Assembly: GCA_947472705.1 (NCBI GenBank)
Contig: CANJDA010000004.1
Span: 1-32,179, forward strand
Direction: 5' to 3'
DNA length: 32,179 bases
From: Flavobacteriaceae bacterium
GTDB taxonomy: Bacteria > Bacteroidota > Bacteroidia > Flavobacteriales > Flavobacteriaceae
The position numbers and the translations under genes were made by a program. Positions within the stretch are counted from its first letter, which is position 1; each line of letters starts with the position of its first letter. Under the pieces are notes generated by a model. It had not been told where the DNA came from. It did not search any database and was given only the letters and a program-made list of their open reading frames with translations. Of this stretch, positions 15,614 through 23,694 are shown piece after piece.

Positions 15614-18511
15614 TTATCCTTTCTTTTCTTTCCCAATCTGTGGGGTTGGTGGCAATCCCATTCCTTTTGTTTCTCCTTTTGATGGTGCTCCTGGAGGCAT
15701 ATTCCCTTCAGGGCCTTTTGGGTTTCCTCCTGTGGCATTTTCTCCTTCTGGCTGGTCGGAAGCAGTGGTTTTAGCTGCTTCTTTTGGCTGTTTTGGTTCG
15801 GGAGCTTTTTCATATGTCCCATCCCAATTAGGCTGTTCAGGGTTTTCAACTAAATTTCCAGCCAAGAATTCGTCTAAATTCTTTTTGATTTGAACAATTG
15901 TATAGTTTTCGACAGACATAATGATAGGTTCGTCTTGAACTTTATATTCTTTAAACTCTTTTAATACTGATGTGATTCCTATGGCTAAATCTTTAGAAGT
16001 TGCCCCATGAATAACAACAAAATTATCGGTCATCGTATAAATATCATAAGAAATAGTTAATTTTTGTAAATCTCTATCTTTAATAAATTTTTTGATTTTT
16101 TCTACCAATATTTTGGTGTTCTTATCTTCAAAATCTTTAGTTTGATAAAGTATTTTCCAGTTTTTAGAATCGTTTTTAGATAATTGCAACGCTTGTAATT
16201 TTGGTAAATCAACCGCTAAAAGAGATGCTGCTTTTTTACCTTCTTCACTATTCGGATAAGTAAGTGCAACATAATTTAACGCTTTACTAAATTCATCAAC
16301 TCCTTCTAACTTGCCAACAATTTTAGCTTTTAATAATTCAAATTTTGGTAAAATCTCTTCTCCGTTGTATCTTTCAATAGCGTTTTCTGTTGCCGTTAAA
16401 ACTGCTTTAAATTCAACGTTCTGATATTGTTTGTATATTTTTTCATAAGTCCCATTTGGTGAATCAATGTCTTCTCCTGCTTCGCTCGAGGGGTTACTTA
16501 AAATTTGGGCGTATCTAGAATTCGGATATTTAGCTATGATTTCTGCTTTCATGGCCTCTGCTTTATCTTTATTATCTAAAATTTGGTAGAGCTTGTACAA
16601 ATTATACATGGTTGGTAAAACCAATCTTTCTTCAGGATTATTTTTTAATAACTTTTCAAATTTGGCAACTGCCAGTTGATTTTCTTTAAATTTTTCTTTG
16701 TAGATAACCCCTAATTGGAAGTAAGCAAAGTTTCTTTCTTTTGACAAACTATCAATTACTTTTTCAGAGGTTGGTAATTGACTGATATAATATTCAGTGG
16801 CATACTTATCGACTTTTGACGCTATATTTTTATCTTCCTTTGTAGCATCTTTATCATCCCCTTCTTTCGTGTTATTTTTTTCTTCATCATCATTAGATGT
16901 GGTATTGTTTTTATTGGCTGATGTACGCCAATTGTCCTCTAAGTTTCTTTTGCCCCAATTTTTTAAAAATTCTTTTTTTCCATAAGCAACAGTAGTTGGA
17001 TTATAGAAATAAAAACTATTGCTGCCTGCTGAAGCTATATCTTTCATTGATGAAGCATCATCATTTTTAATATTATCGTTTTTAAAATCAACTCCGCCAC
17101 CTTTGCCTTCGTTTAATTCTTTATTTTCCTTTATTTTAGCTGTTTTCTCTGCTAATTTTTTTGCCGCTTCTTCTTTCTTTTTTAGATCTACTATGAACTT
17201 ATCAAAGTAAGCAGTTTTAGCTTCATTTGACATGTTATACAAAGAAATGATACTATCATTACGTTGCGCAATACCTTCGTATTTAATTACATCATCAAGG
17301 TTTTCTCTTTTCTTTTTTATTGAATAAAACTCCCGTGATCTTGGCTTTAATTGTACCAATGTACTGTCATAATACTTCCCAGCAGTTACATATTTTGCTG
17401 TATTAAAATAAATATCAGCTAAGTTTCTGTAGTTAGAAGCAATTAAGTAAGTGTCTCCTGATTTCTTTTTTAGTGAAGCGTTATAATATTTTTTAGCTTG
17501 AGGATAGTTTTTTCCATGATCATAAAACAAGGCCATTTGATGATTCAATACATCTAGATAAGGACGGTTTTCTCTATCAACTAATAAATCATTGTATTTT
17601 TTTAAGAAAGCAATTGTATCGCCTTTTTCATAATCGAATTGACTGGCTTGCCTGATATGAGCATGAATTACATATTGACGAGCTGCTTTTCTATGCATGT
17701 CTATAACTGATTGATAAGCTGCATAAGCACTATCCTTTTGTCCTTGTTGTTCAAAGAGTTGTGCCAATATAAATCGGTAACGTGCTTTTTCTTCTTGTGA
17801 TTTGGTAAATTGAGTAGCTATTTTAATTTTGGCTATAGCACTGTCTTTTTCTTCTAAATTTATAAATGCTTGTGCTAAAGCAGCATTAGCATCGGCAAAA
17901 ATTTGATCTTTGAATTTAATTTCGCTTAGTAATTTTCGAAGATTATTAACCGCTAAAGCATCATTCTCTAAGCGCATATTGGTTTTTTCTCTCCAAATTT
18001 TCACTTCATAAATTTTATCACTATTCGGATATTTATAAAGCACATAATTAAAGGCTTCTAAAGCTGGCACAAACCGTTGATCATAATACCTTGCCTTCCC
18101 AAGCATTAAGTGAGCTTCATCCATTTGTGGGTTTTTTTCAGAACCCTGTATGTTCATCGAATGTTTTTGAATGGCTTTGGTGGCTTTGGTTTCTGCTCTT
18201 TCAAAATTGGTGTTTTTGCTTTCTGTAGTTAAACTTTTCTCTTGAGTAATTTGCATTCTTTCTACCGGAAGTATTTCCCAAAAATTATCTTGATTTTGTC
18301 TAATCACGTCTTCTACACCTTTATCCAAGGCAATTCCACCATTATAAAGAATGTTGTATTTGGTACTTAATGCGTGTGAATTTCTGGAAAGAAAAGAGTT
18401 CCTTTTGGTAGAACAGGCTATCAAAAAAACTAATAATCCCGAGAAGACAAAATATTTAATGGTACTGGTTTTCAAAGCAAAACGTTTTTTGTTATAACGT
18501 GAAAATGTCAT
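15614..18511 (-). CDS. sprE: SprE/PorW-type TPR lipoprotein for T9SS and gliding
   Basis: 965 residues from the ATG at 18509-18511. A longer frame exists to 18574 but begins with TTG and overlaps the ABC gene. The chosen start gives a basic N-terminus, a hydrophobic helix and a lipobox (LIAC). After it come the SprE-like segments CSTKRNSFLSRNSHALSTKYN and LYNGGIALDKGVEDVI, then many TPRs, a low-complexity Asn/Asp/Lys region near the middle, further TPRs, and a tail rich in Pro, Gly, Glu and Lys. SprE of F. johnsoniae and PorW of Porphyromonas are needed for type IX secretion and gliding. A weak promoter (18531-18560) fits this start. Confidence 0.85.
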   Translation of the reverse strand: MTFSRYNKKRFALKTSTIKYFVFSGLLVFLIACSTKRNSFLSRNSHALSTKYNILYNGGIALDKGVEDVIRQNQDNFWEILPVERMQITQEKSLTTESKNTNFERAETKATKAIQKHSMNIQGSEKNPQMDEAHLMLGKARYYDQRFVPALEAFNYVLYKYPNSDKIYEVKIWREKTNMRLENDALAVNNLRKLLSEIKFKDQIFADANAALAQAFINLEEKDSAIAKIKIATQFTKSQEEKARYRFILAQLFEQQGQKDSAYAAYQSVIDMHRKAARQYVIHAHIRQASQFDYEKGDTIAFLKKYNDLLVDRENRPYLDVLNHQMALFYDHGKNYPQAKKYYNASLKKKSGDTYLIASNYRNLADIYFNTAKYVTAGKYYDSTLVQLKPRSREFYSIKKKRENLDDVIKYEGIAQRNDSIISLYNMSNEAKTAYFDKFIVDLKKKEEAAKKLAEKTAKIKENKELNEGKGGGVDFKNDNIKNDDASSMKDIASAGSNSFYFYNPTTVAYGKKEFLKNWGKRNLEDNWRTSANKNNTTSNDDEEKNNTKEGDDKDATKEDKNIASKVDKYATEYYISQLPTSEKVIDSLSKERNFAYFQLGVIYKEKFKENQLAVAKFEKLLKNNPEERLVLPTMYNLYKLYQILDNKDKAEAMKAEIIAKYPNSRYAQILSNPSSEAGEDIDSPNGTYEKIYKQYQNVEFKAVLTATENAIERYNGEEILPKFELLKAKIVGKLEGVDEFSKALNYVALTYPNSEEGKKAASLLAVDLPKLQALQLSKNDSKNWKILYQTKDFEDKNTKILVEKIKKFIKDRDLQKLTISYDIYTMTDNFVVIHGATSKDLAIGITSVLKEFKEYKVQDEPIIMSVENYTIVQIKKNLDEFLAGNLVENPEQPNWDGTYEKAPEPKQPKEAAKTTASDQPEGENATGGNPKGPEGNMPPGAPSKGETKGMGLPPTPQIGKEKKG

Positions 18512-18530
18512 AAATAGTATAACTAACGGG

Positions 18531-18560
18531 TAAAAATACGTTTCTTTTTGATATGGCAAA
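18531..18560 (-). promoter_or_regulatory. Possible promoter of sprE
   Basis: On the minus strand TTTG (18557-18560), 18 bases, then TATTTTTA (18531-18538), one base off TAnnTTTG. The start would be near 18527, 16 bases before the ATG, and supports the shorter start of sprE. Confidence 0.4.
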
Positions 18561-18563
18561 AAA

Positions 18564-19262
18564 TTAGACTGCAAAAAATGCCTCTAGCTCTTTCAAAGTT
18601 TCTGGAGAGGTTTGAATATCTTTAACCACTTCTCCTAAATGTAGGGCAACAATTCGGTCACATACCTCAACAGTATGGACTAAATCATGACTTGAAACCA
18701 AAATGGTTACCTTCGGATCTTCGGCTAATTCTTTTATTATTTTTTTCAAACGATTAACTGTCGTTGGGTCTAAATTAGCAAACGGTTCATCTAAAATAAT
18801 CACTTCGGGATTGCCTATTAAAGTAGCAATTATGCCCACTTTTTTCATATTCCCTTTGGATAAATCCCTTAAATATTTTTTACTGTTTAGAATTTCGCCA
18901 TTGAAAAATTCGTGATGTTTTGAAAGCATTGCATCAACATCGGCTTTATTTTGACCACGTAAATCACCTATAAAATAAAAATATTCTTCGGCGGTTAAGT
19001 AACCAATCAAGAAACTTTCATCAATAAACGCTGCCGTAAATGGTTTCCAAGCTTCACTTGTATTTACCTGAACCTCATTGTTTTTTATATAACCTGTACT
19101 GGGTTGAATTAAATCTAAAAGTAAGCTAAAAAAAGTAGTCTTTCCAGCTCCATTATTGCCTACCAATCCAAAACTTTGTCCTTTTGGGATTTCAAGATTT
19201 GGCATGTTTAATACTACGGTTCCTGCGTTGTATCTTTTGGTTAAATTGGTAACTTGTATCAT
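18564..19262 (-). CDS. ABC transporter ATP-binding protein
   Basis: 232 residues. Walker A is GNNGAGKTT (35-43), the signature is the variant LSKGN near residue 129, and Walker B with the catalytic Glu is VIILDEPF; the switch His is in SSHDLVH. Such ATPases drive export or import through a partner permease. The DUF5687 permease gene lies just upstream, 19 bases away, so the two form one transporter. Substrate unknown. Confidence 0.9.
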   Translation of the reverse strand: MIQVTNLTKRYNAGTVVLNMPNLEIPKGQSFGLVGNNGAGKTTFFSLLLDLIQPSTGYIKNNEVQVNTSEAWKPFTAAFIDESFLIGYLTAEEYFYFIGDLRGQNKADVDAMLSKHHEFFNGEILNSKKYLRDLSKGNMKKVGIIATLIGNPEVIILDEPFANLDPTTVNRLKKIIKELAEDPKVTILVSSHDLVHTVEVCDRIVALHLGEVVKDIQTSPETLKELEAFFAV

Positions 19263-19281
19263 GATTTAGTGTGTTATATTT

Positions 19282-20748
19282 TTAATTTTTTTGTTTGTAA
19301 GCTGCTATGGTAGCATATTTTTCGGTTTTATATACTTTCTCAATTATGGTGAACATTTTGTTTCTAAAAGCAAAGCCCAAAACACCCGCCAAACCGACTA
19401 ACAAACAACCGAATTCTGCGTTATAAATAAAATAACCCAACGCATAAAGTAACATCGGAACAAGAATTTTTGGTACCGCTATCAATACGTTTTTAAAACT
19501 AAAGGCTTGTTTTTGACCAAATGCTTTTCCGGCTGTTAAATCAATAGCCGTATTATTATATGCCCCGCCTAATAATACTAAATGCGAGTTTACACCAATA
19601 TTATAAATTGCTCCAACTACAATAAGTAAATAAATTTTCCATCCGAAATACAAATAGAATGAGGCTATTACTGTAGATATGACTGTAGCTATAACCATCA
19701 GCCACCATTTGGAACTCAAATATTCACGATAACTGATGTTTTGACTCATCATTAACTGATAATAAGCACTGTCCCAACTTGGTACAAACTGGCCAAAATT
19801 CAATAAAAATCCACCGGAAACGAAAATGCCCCCAAAGACCTGCATTGCTGGATTGTTATAGGCTTCTATACTATTGGTAAAAAACAATAATCCATAAAAG
19901 ATAAAAACACCACTAGCAATTAAGGTTCCTCTTGGTCTCTTATTTCGCTTTATCATTTTGATGTCATTTTTAAGAAAGGTTCCCAGAGTCCCAAATTGAT
20001 TCAACCAAGTAAAGTTTTCTGTTTTGGCTTCGTCACTCTTTTTAGCCAAACCAGTATCCAAATTCAGGTTGTTTTTAAAATAAACGAAAGTGAAATAATA
20101 TAAAACAGCAGCCAGCATTAACGCTAATAGAAACAAATACAAGGTGCTGTACATTCCGTAAAAGAAGGGTTGCGTATAAAGCGTTACATCAAAAAGTTTG
20201 TAATATTGAGCCGCCCCTAATCCAGCTACTACTATCAATAAAGGGTAAAAAACACTATTTTTATTATTGATTAAAACGGTGATGAAATTATTAACATAAA
20301 TCAAAGCCCATACACCCAATAGCCATAAAACAGCATTAAATCCATACCCTTGAAGTAATAATACAATGGTAAAAGGGATAAAGAAAAAAGCGTGAAGAAT
20401 ATTGAAAAAAGAAATAATTGTTTTACCCAAAGTATAGTGAACAATAGTATTTTTTTTGATAGGTAAGGTCAATAAAGGCTTAATATTGGTTACGGGCATT
20501 TGTTGGAAAAAATAGCGAATTACCAAATCGGCAACCAAATAGTAAATCAAAAATTTATTGACTGTTGCTAAGGGTTCCATATGGGCTTCTTCTTTTAATA
20601 GGAAGAAAACTCCAATGCCACCAGCAATAAAAATAACCATGAAATAAATGGCCATAAAACCCATTATTATTTTCAAGGCCAAATTTGTAGCAAAAGAAGC
20701 CGAACGAAAAAAGGATTTCCATTCAAGTTTGATGAAATGTTGGAACAT
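19282..20748 (-). CDS. ABC transporter permease, DUF5687-like
   Basis: 488 residues, about 12 membrane helices starting at residue 20, arranged like two six-helix bundles. The N-terminus FIKLEWKSFFRSASFATNLALKI (helical, amphipathic, split here only by position) and the PVTNIKPLLTLPIKKNTIVHY segment resemble DUF5687 permeases of Bacteroidetes. It precedes its ATPase. A 53-base gap separates it from the upstream membrane gene; a TATCTTTA there could be a weak -7 element. Confidence 0.8.
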   Translation of the reverse strand: MFQHFIKLEWKSFFRSASFATNLALKIIMGFMAIYFMVIFIAGGIGVFFLLKEEAHMEPLATVNKFLIYYLVADLVIRYFFQQMPVTNIKPLLTLPIKKNTIVHYTLGKTIISFFNILHAFFFIPFTIVLLLQGYGFNAVLWLLGVWALIYVNNFITVLINNKNSVFYPLLIVVAGLGAAQYYKLFDVTLYTQPFFYGMYSTLYLFLLALMLAAVLYYFTFVYFKNNLNLDTGLAKKSDEAKTENFTWLNQFGTLGTFLKNDIKMIKRNKRPRGTLIASGVFIFYGLLFFTNSIEAYNNPAMQVFGGIFVSGGFLLNFGQFVPSWDSAYYQLMMSQNISYREYLSSKWWLMVIATVISTVIASFYLYFGWKIYLLIVVGAIYNIGVNSHLVLLGGAYNNTAIDLTAGKAFGQKQAFSFKNVLIAVPKILVPMLLYALGYFIYNAEFGCLLVGLAGVLGFAFRNKMFTIIEKVYKTEKYATIAAYKQKN

Positions 20749-20801
20749 ACTGTTTGGTTTAGGTTTTGGAATTAGTTTTTAAAGATAGGAAAATGTTACA
20801 A

Positions 20802-21494
20802 TTATTTTACCATTTCATATTCGGGGTAAGTTGCTTTGAGATACTCTTCAGCTCGTGAAGGGATTAGCCCCAAAACAATATACATGGTTAAAGATAACAA
20901 TATCAAAAGAAAACTGAATAAGGCCAACGTCCAATTGTGATAGTGTTTCCCAGTAAAATGAAATACCAATTGTATCGGTATATTTGTTAAACCGGCAAAA
21001 GAACTATAGCCAAAAATGATTTCTTTCAACAGCCATTTTTTGCCACTTTGCAGATTTTTCTTTTTATTTTTTCTGGAAATCATTCCCAATCCTAGCAAGA
21101 AAAGTACTAGTAGCCAAATGAATATAGCTTGAATAGCAATCATATCTTCCTGAAATAATTTCAGTAAATAATAAACGATTCCTATGGCCGAAACTGTTCC
21201 TATGATTTTTGGTATACTAAAAAAGGTTTTCAATTCGTTAAAAACCAACTTGTTATACTTTCTTTTCAAAGTCCATGTGCGTTTATTCACGACGTCCATA
21301 AACCCAAAAACGCCAAACTTCCTAAACTCCATTTGTAATGCTTCTTCAAAAGACAATTTTGGGTTTTCTTCCCATTGTTCTTCTATGGCATTGGCCAAAT
21401 GGTCAACCAGTTCGGTTTGCAAATCGTAATATTCTACATAATGTTGGCGGGTAAAAGCATACAGCCTTTCTATTTGTTCAGCGGAGAGTTTCAT
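20802..21494 (-). CDS. PadR-linked HAAS-like membrane protein, second of a pair
   Basis: 230 residues. The N-terminal 90 residues are a helical domain (SAEQIERLYAFTRQHYVEYY, DLQTELVDHLANAIEEQW, LSFEEALQMEFRKFG) with the DHLA/DHIA signature that I associate with HAAS domains next to PadR genes. Four membrane helices follow from about 95 to 220. It overlaps its upstream paralogue's stop by one base. The helical domain may sense or bind PadR; this is inference. The transport partner could be the downstream DUF5687/ABC pair. Confidence 0.7.
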   Translation of the reverse strand: MKLSAEQIERLYAFTRQHYVEYYDLQTELVDHLANAIEEQWEENPKLSFEEALQMEFRKFGVFGFMDVVNKRTWTLKRKYNKLVFNELKTFFSIPKIIGTVSAIGIVYYLLKLFQEDMIAIQAIFIWLLVLFLLGLGMISRKNKKKNLQSGKKWLLKEIIFGYSSFAGLTNIPIQLVFHFTGKHYHNWTLALFSFLLILLSLTMYIVLGLIPSRAEEYLKATYPEYEMVK

Positions 21495-22120
21495 TATACT
21501 TCAAATCGGGTTTTATAACTTTTAACGAGTGCTATATATGTATAAAAAGTAATAACGGCAAAACCGAGTATTATCGAATAGTAAAAGAAAAGCCAGTTAA
21601 TATCATGGATTTTATCTTGGATTCTAAATACCATATTAGGAAAGTAATTCAGTATACAATACAATCCTAAAATTTTATCCGCCACAGAAAACTTTTCGCC
21701 TTTTGTAAAATGTTTATACAAAAAAATTCCACATGAAGGAACAATAAAAACAAAACTCATAATCTGAAAAAGGGAATCATAATCAAAATTTGAAAACCAA
21801 TGAGTTAAACCGTAAAAGAAAATGTAAATCAAAATGAACATCCCAATAAAAATAGGTTTAATAATGCTTTTTAACAAAATTACCATTGCTCTTCTTCCCG
21901 CTAATTCCATATACTTTCTATTAGATTGCAAAAATTCATTCTTATGTTCTAACATATAGTTTTTAAAAGCATATCTAAAAATATCATTATCTGTTTCCAT
22001 TTTATGCTCTACAGCCGAAGCAATATGATCCATCATTTCATAGCGGATATCAAGATACATTACACCACTATTTTTTAAATAAGTATCGATAAATAAAATT
22101 TCTTCTTTAGTTAATTTCAT
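21494..22120 (-). CDS. PadR-linked HAAS-like membrane protein, first of a pair
   Basis: 208 residues, a diverged paralogue of the next gene. The N-terminus TKEEILFIDTYLKNSGVMYL then IRYEMMDHIASAVEHKME is the same helical domain; four membrane helices follow from about 80 to 200. Its ATG overlaps the padR stop (ATGA, 22117-22120), so translation is coupled. The close linkage with PadR and the conserved DHIA element suggest one regulatory module. Confidence 0.7.
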   Translation of the reverse strand: MKLTKEEILFIDTYLKNSGVMYLDIRYEMMDHIASAVEHKMETDNDIFRYAFKNYMLEHKNEFLQSNRKYMELAGRRAMVILLKSIIKPIFIGMFILIYIFFYGLTHWFSNFDYDSLFQIMSFVFIVPSCGIFLYKHFTKGEKFSVADKILGLYCILNYFPNMVFRIQDKIHDINWLFFYYSIILGFAVITFYTYIALVKSYKTRFEV

Positions 22121-22455
22121 AAAGAATCTAATTTAGGTTGCACTAATGTTTGCATGTTTCTGATAAAATCTTCTAATTCTGCCAGCCTATTTACTGTTTC
22201 TGTGGTGCCTTTCTCCGTAAGTTTATAATATTTTCTCAGTCGATTGTCTACATTTTCTACTTCCACTTCCAAAACACCATCGGCTTCCAGTTTATGTAAC
22301 GCTGGATACAAAGCTCCTTCGGTAATTTTTAATTCTCCTTTGGTAATTCCTTTTACTTTCTGTGTAATTTCATAGCCATACATTCTGCCGTTTTCTTCCA
22401 ATAGTTTCATCACTATAGTGGTTAAACTTCCTTTGTATAATTGTGAATTTTTCAT
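22117..22455 (-). CDS. PadR family transcriptional regulator
   Basis: 112 residues, the short PadR class. A winged-helix domain covers the whole protein: GSLTTIVMKLLEENGRMYGY, EITQKVKGITKGELKITEGALYPALHKLEADGVLEVE and the wing LRKYYKLTEKG, then a C-terminal dimerisation helix. PadR proteins are usually repressors released by small molecules. A perfect 12-base inverted repeat overlaps its promoter, so autoregulation is likely. It heads an operon with two HAAS-like membrane proteins. Confidence 0.92.
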   Translation of the reverse strand: MKNSQLYKGSLTTIVMKLLEENGRMYGYEITQKVKGITKGELKITEGALYPALHKLEADGVLEVEVENVDNRLRKYYKLTEKGTTETVNRLAELEDFIRNMQTLVQPKLDSL

Positions 22456-22477
22456 TGCCTTTTCATTTTTATGAAGT

Positions 22478-22485
22478 CAAATATA
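22478..22485 (-). promoter_or_regulatory. -7 element of the padR promoter
   Basis: TATATTTG on the minus strand fits TAnnTTTG; a TTTA 19 bases upstream is a possible -33. The start near 22474 gives a leader of about 19 bases. It overlaps the left arm of the operator. Confidence 0.5.
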
Positions 22486-22521
22486 CATAAGTTTTTTATA
22501 TACATAAATAACTTATGTATA
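22482..22521. promoter_or_regulatory. Probable PadR operator, 12-base inverted repeat
   Basis: TATACATAAGTT (22482-22493) and its exact complement AACTTATGTATA (22510-22521) are separated by 16 bases that contain a third, partial TATACATAA half-site. The left arm covers the padR -7 box and the right arm faces the oxidoreductase gene. PadR sites are typically ATGT/ACAT palindromes, which these arms contain. Confidence 0.6.
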
Positions 22522-22554
22522 AAATATAAATTTTACCAAACGTTTTTGGTTTAG

Positions 22555-22562
22555 TAACTTTG
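22555..22562 (+). promoter_or_regulatory. -7 element of the oxidoreductase promoter
   Basis: TAACTTTG matches TAnnTTTG and would start transcription near 22566, about 11 bases before the ATG at 22577. The -33 region (about 22532) is TTTT rather than TTTG. Confidence 0.5.
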
Positions 22563-22576
22563 CCAAAAATAATTTC

Positions 22577-23632
22577 ATGTCAGCTTTTTATAAATTACAC
22601 ATCAAAGAAGTAAAACACGAAACAGCAAATGCTATTTCTGTTGTCTTTACCATTCCGGCCGAGTTAAAATCGGCATATCAATTCACCGCAGGTCAATACG
22701 TCAATCTAAAACTTACTCTTGATGGACAGGAAATTCGCAGAGCCTATTCCGTTTGTTCTTCGCCTACTAGTGGTGAATTGCGCATCGCTATCAAATCAGT
22801 AAAAAGTGGTCATTTTTCTAAATTTGCCAACGAGAATTTAAAAACGGGTGATATATTAGAAGTGAGTCAACCCGAAGGAAGATTTACTTTTGAACCTAAT
22901 TTTTCCAACCTAAAAAATTATGCTGCTTTTGCTGCGGGAAGTGGTATTACTCCTGTTCTATCCATTTTAAAATCGATTTTGGAAAGCGAACCTAAGAGCA
23001 CTTTTGTATTAGTTTATGGTAATAAAACACCACAAGAAACTATTTTTTATAACGAATTACACGAACTGCAACTGAAATATGTAGGTCGCTTTTTTGTACA
23101 CTATGTTTTCAGTCAAGCCAAAATAGAACATGAACTTTTTGGCCGTATCGACAAGTCAGCGGTCAACTTTGTTTTAAACAATAAACACAAAGAAAAAGAG
23201 TTTGATAAATTTTATTTATGCGGTCCAGAGGAAATGATTACTTTGGTTTCCAATGTATTTAAAGAACACAGTATTGCTGAAAAAAATATCAAATTTGAAT
23301 TGTTTTCTACTTCAACAGCAAACGAAAATAAAGCTGCCGAAAATCATACTGGCCATACCAAAATTACGGTTATGGTAGATGATGAAGAAACGACTTTTGA
23401 AATGTCGCAAAAGCAAACTGTTTTAGAAGCGGCTTTAAAACAAGGAATTGATGCACCTTATTCTTGTCAAGGAGGCATTTGTAGTTCTTGTTTAGCTAGA
23501 ATAACCAATGGCACTGCCGAAATGAAAAAGAATTCGATTTTAACCGATGGCGAAATTGCCGAAGGATTAATTTTGACGTGTCAAGCACATCCAACATCCA
23601 CAGAAATTTATGTGGATTATGATGATGTATAG
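22577..23632 (+). CDS. PaaE-like FAD/NAD(P)H oxidoreductase with 2Fe-2S ferredoxin domain
   Basis: 351 residues. The N-terminal FNR-type module has the FAD motif RAYSVCSS (about 55-62) and GRFTFEP; the NAD(P)-binding part has AAGSGITPVLSIL and LCGPEEMI. The C-terminal plant-type ferredoxin carries the cluster cysteines in CQGGICSSC (Cys-X4-Cys-X2-Cys) and LTCQA. This order is that of PaaE, the reductase of phenylacetyl-CoA epoxidase, but no paaABCD genes are near, so it may serve another oxygenase or desaturase. It diverges from padR and ends in a terminator shared with the facing gene. Confidence 0.88.
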   Translation: MSAFYKLHIKEVKHETANAISVVFTIPAELKSAYQFTAGQYVNLKLTLDGQEIRRAYSVCSSPTSGELRIAIKSVKSGHFSKFANENLKTGDILEVSQPEGRFTFEPNFSNLKNYAAFAAGSGITPVLSILKSILESEPKSTFVLVYGNKTPQETIFYNELHELQLKYVGRFFVHYVFSQAKIEHELFGRIDKSAVNFVLNNKHKEKEFDKFYLCGPEEMITLVSNVFKEHSIAEKNIKFELFSTSTANENKAAENHTGHTKITVMVDDEETTFEMSQKQTVLEAALKQGIDAPYSCQGGICSSCLARITNGTAEMKKNSILTDGEIAEGLILTCQAHPTSTEIYVDYDDV

Positions 23633-23661
23633 ATAAAAGAAAATAGACTAATAGTGCCTAG

Positions 23662-23690
23662 AAAAAACTTCCAAAACCGGAAGTTTTTCT
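23662..23690. terminator. Bidirectional terminator between oxidoreductase and glycosyltransferase
   Basis: AAAAACTTCC (23663-23672) and GGAAGTTTTT (23679-23688) form a perfect 10-bp stem with a six-base loop; T tracts occur on both strands. It serves the rightward gene ending at 23632 and the leftward gene ending at 23695. Confidence 0.88.
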
Positions 23691-23694
23691 ATTT

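Noticed and set aside
18512..18574. TTG-initiated extension of sprE
   Set aside because: The lipoprotein signal fits the ATG at 18511, and the extension overlaps the ABC gene.
22577..23632. Phenylacetate degradation locus
   Set aside because: A PaaE-like reductase alone, without the epoxidase subunits, does not support the pathway; the CapK-like gene far downstream is a polysaccharide-type homologue.
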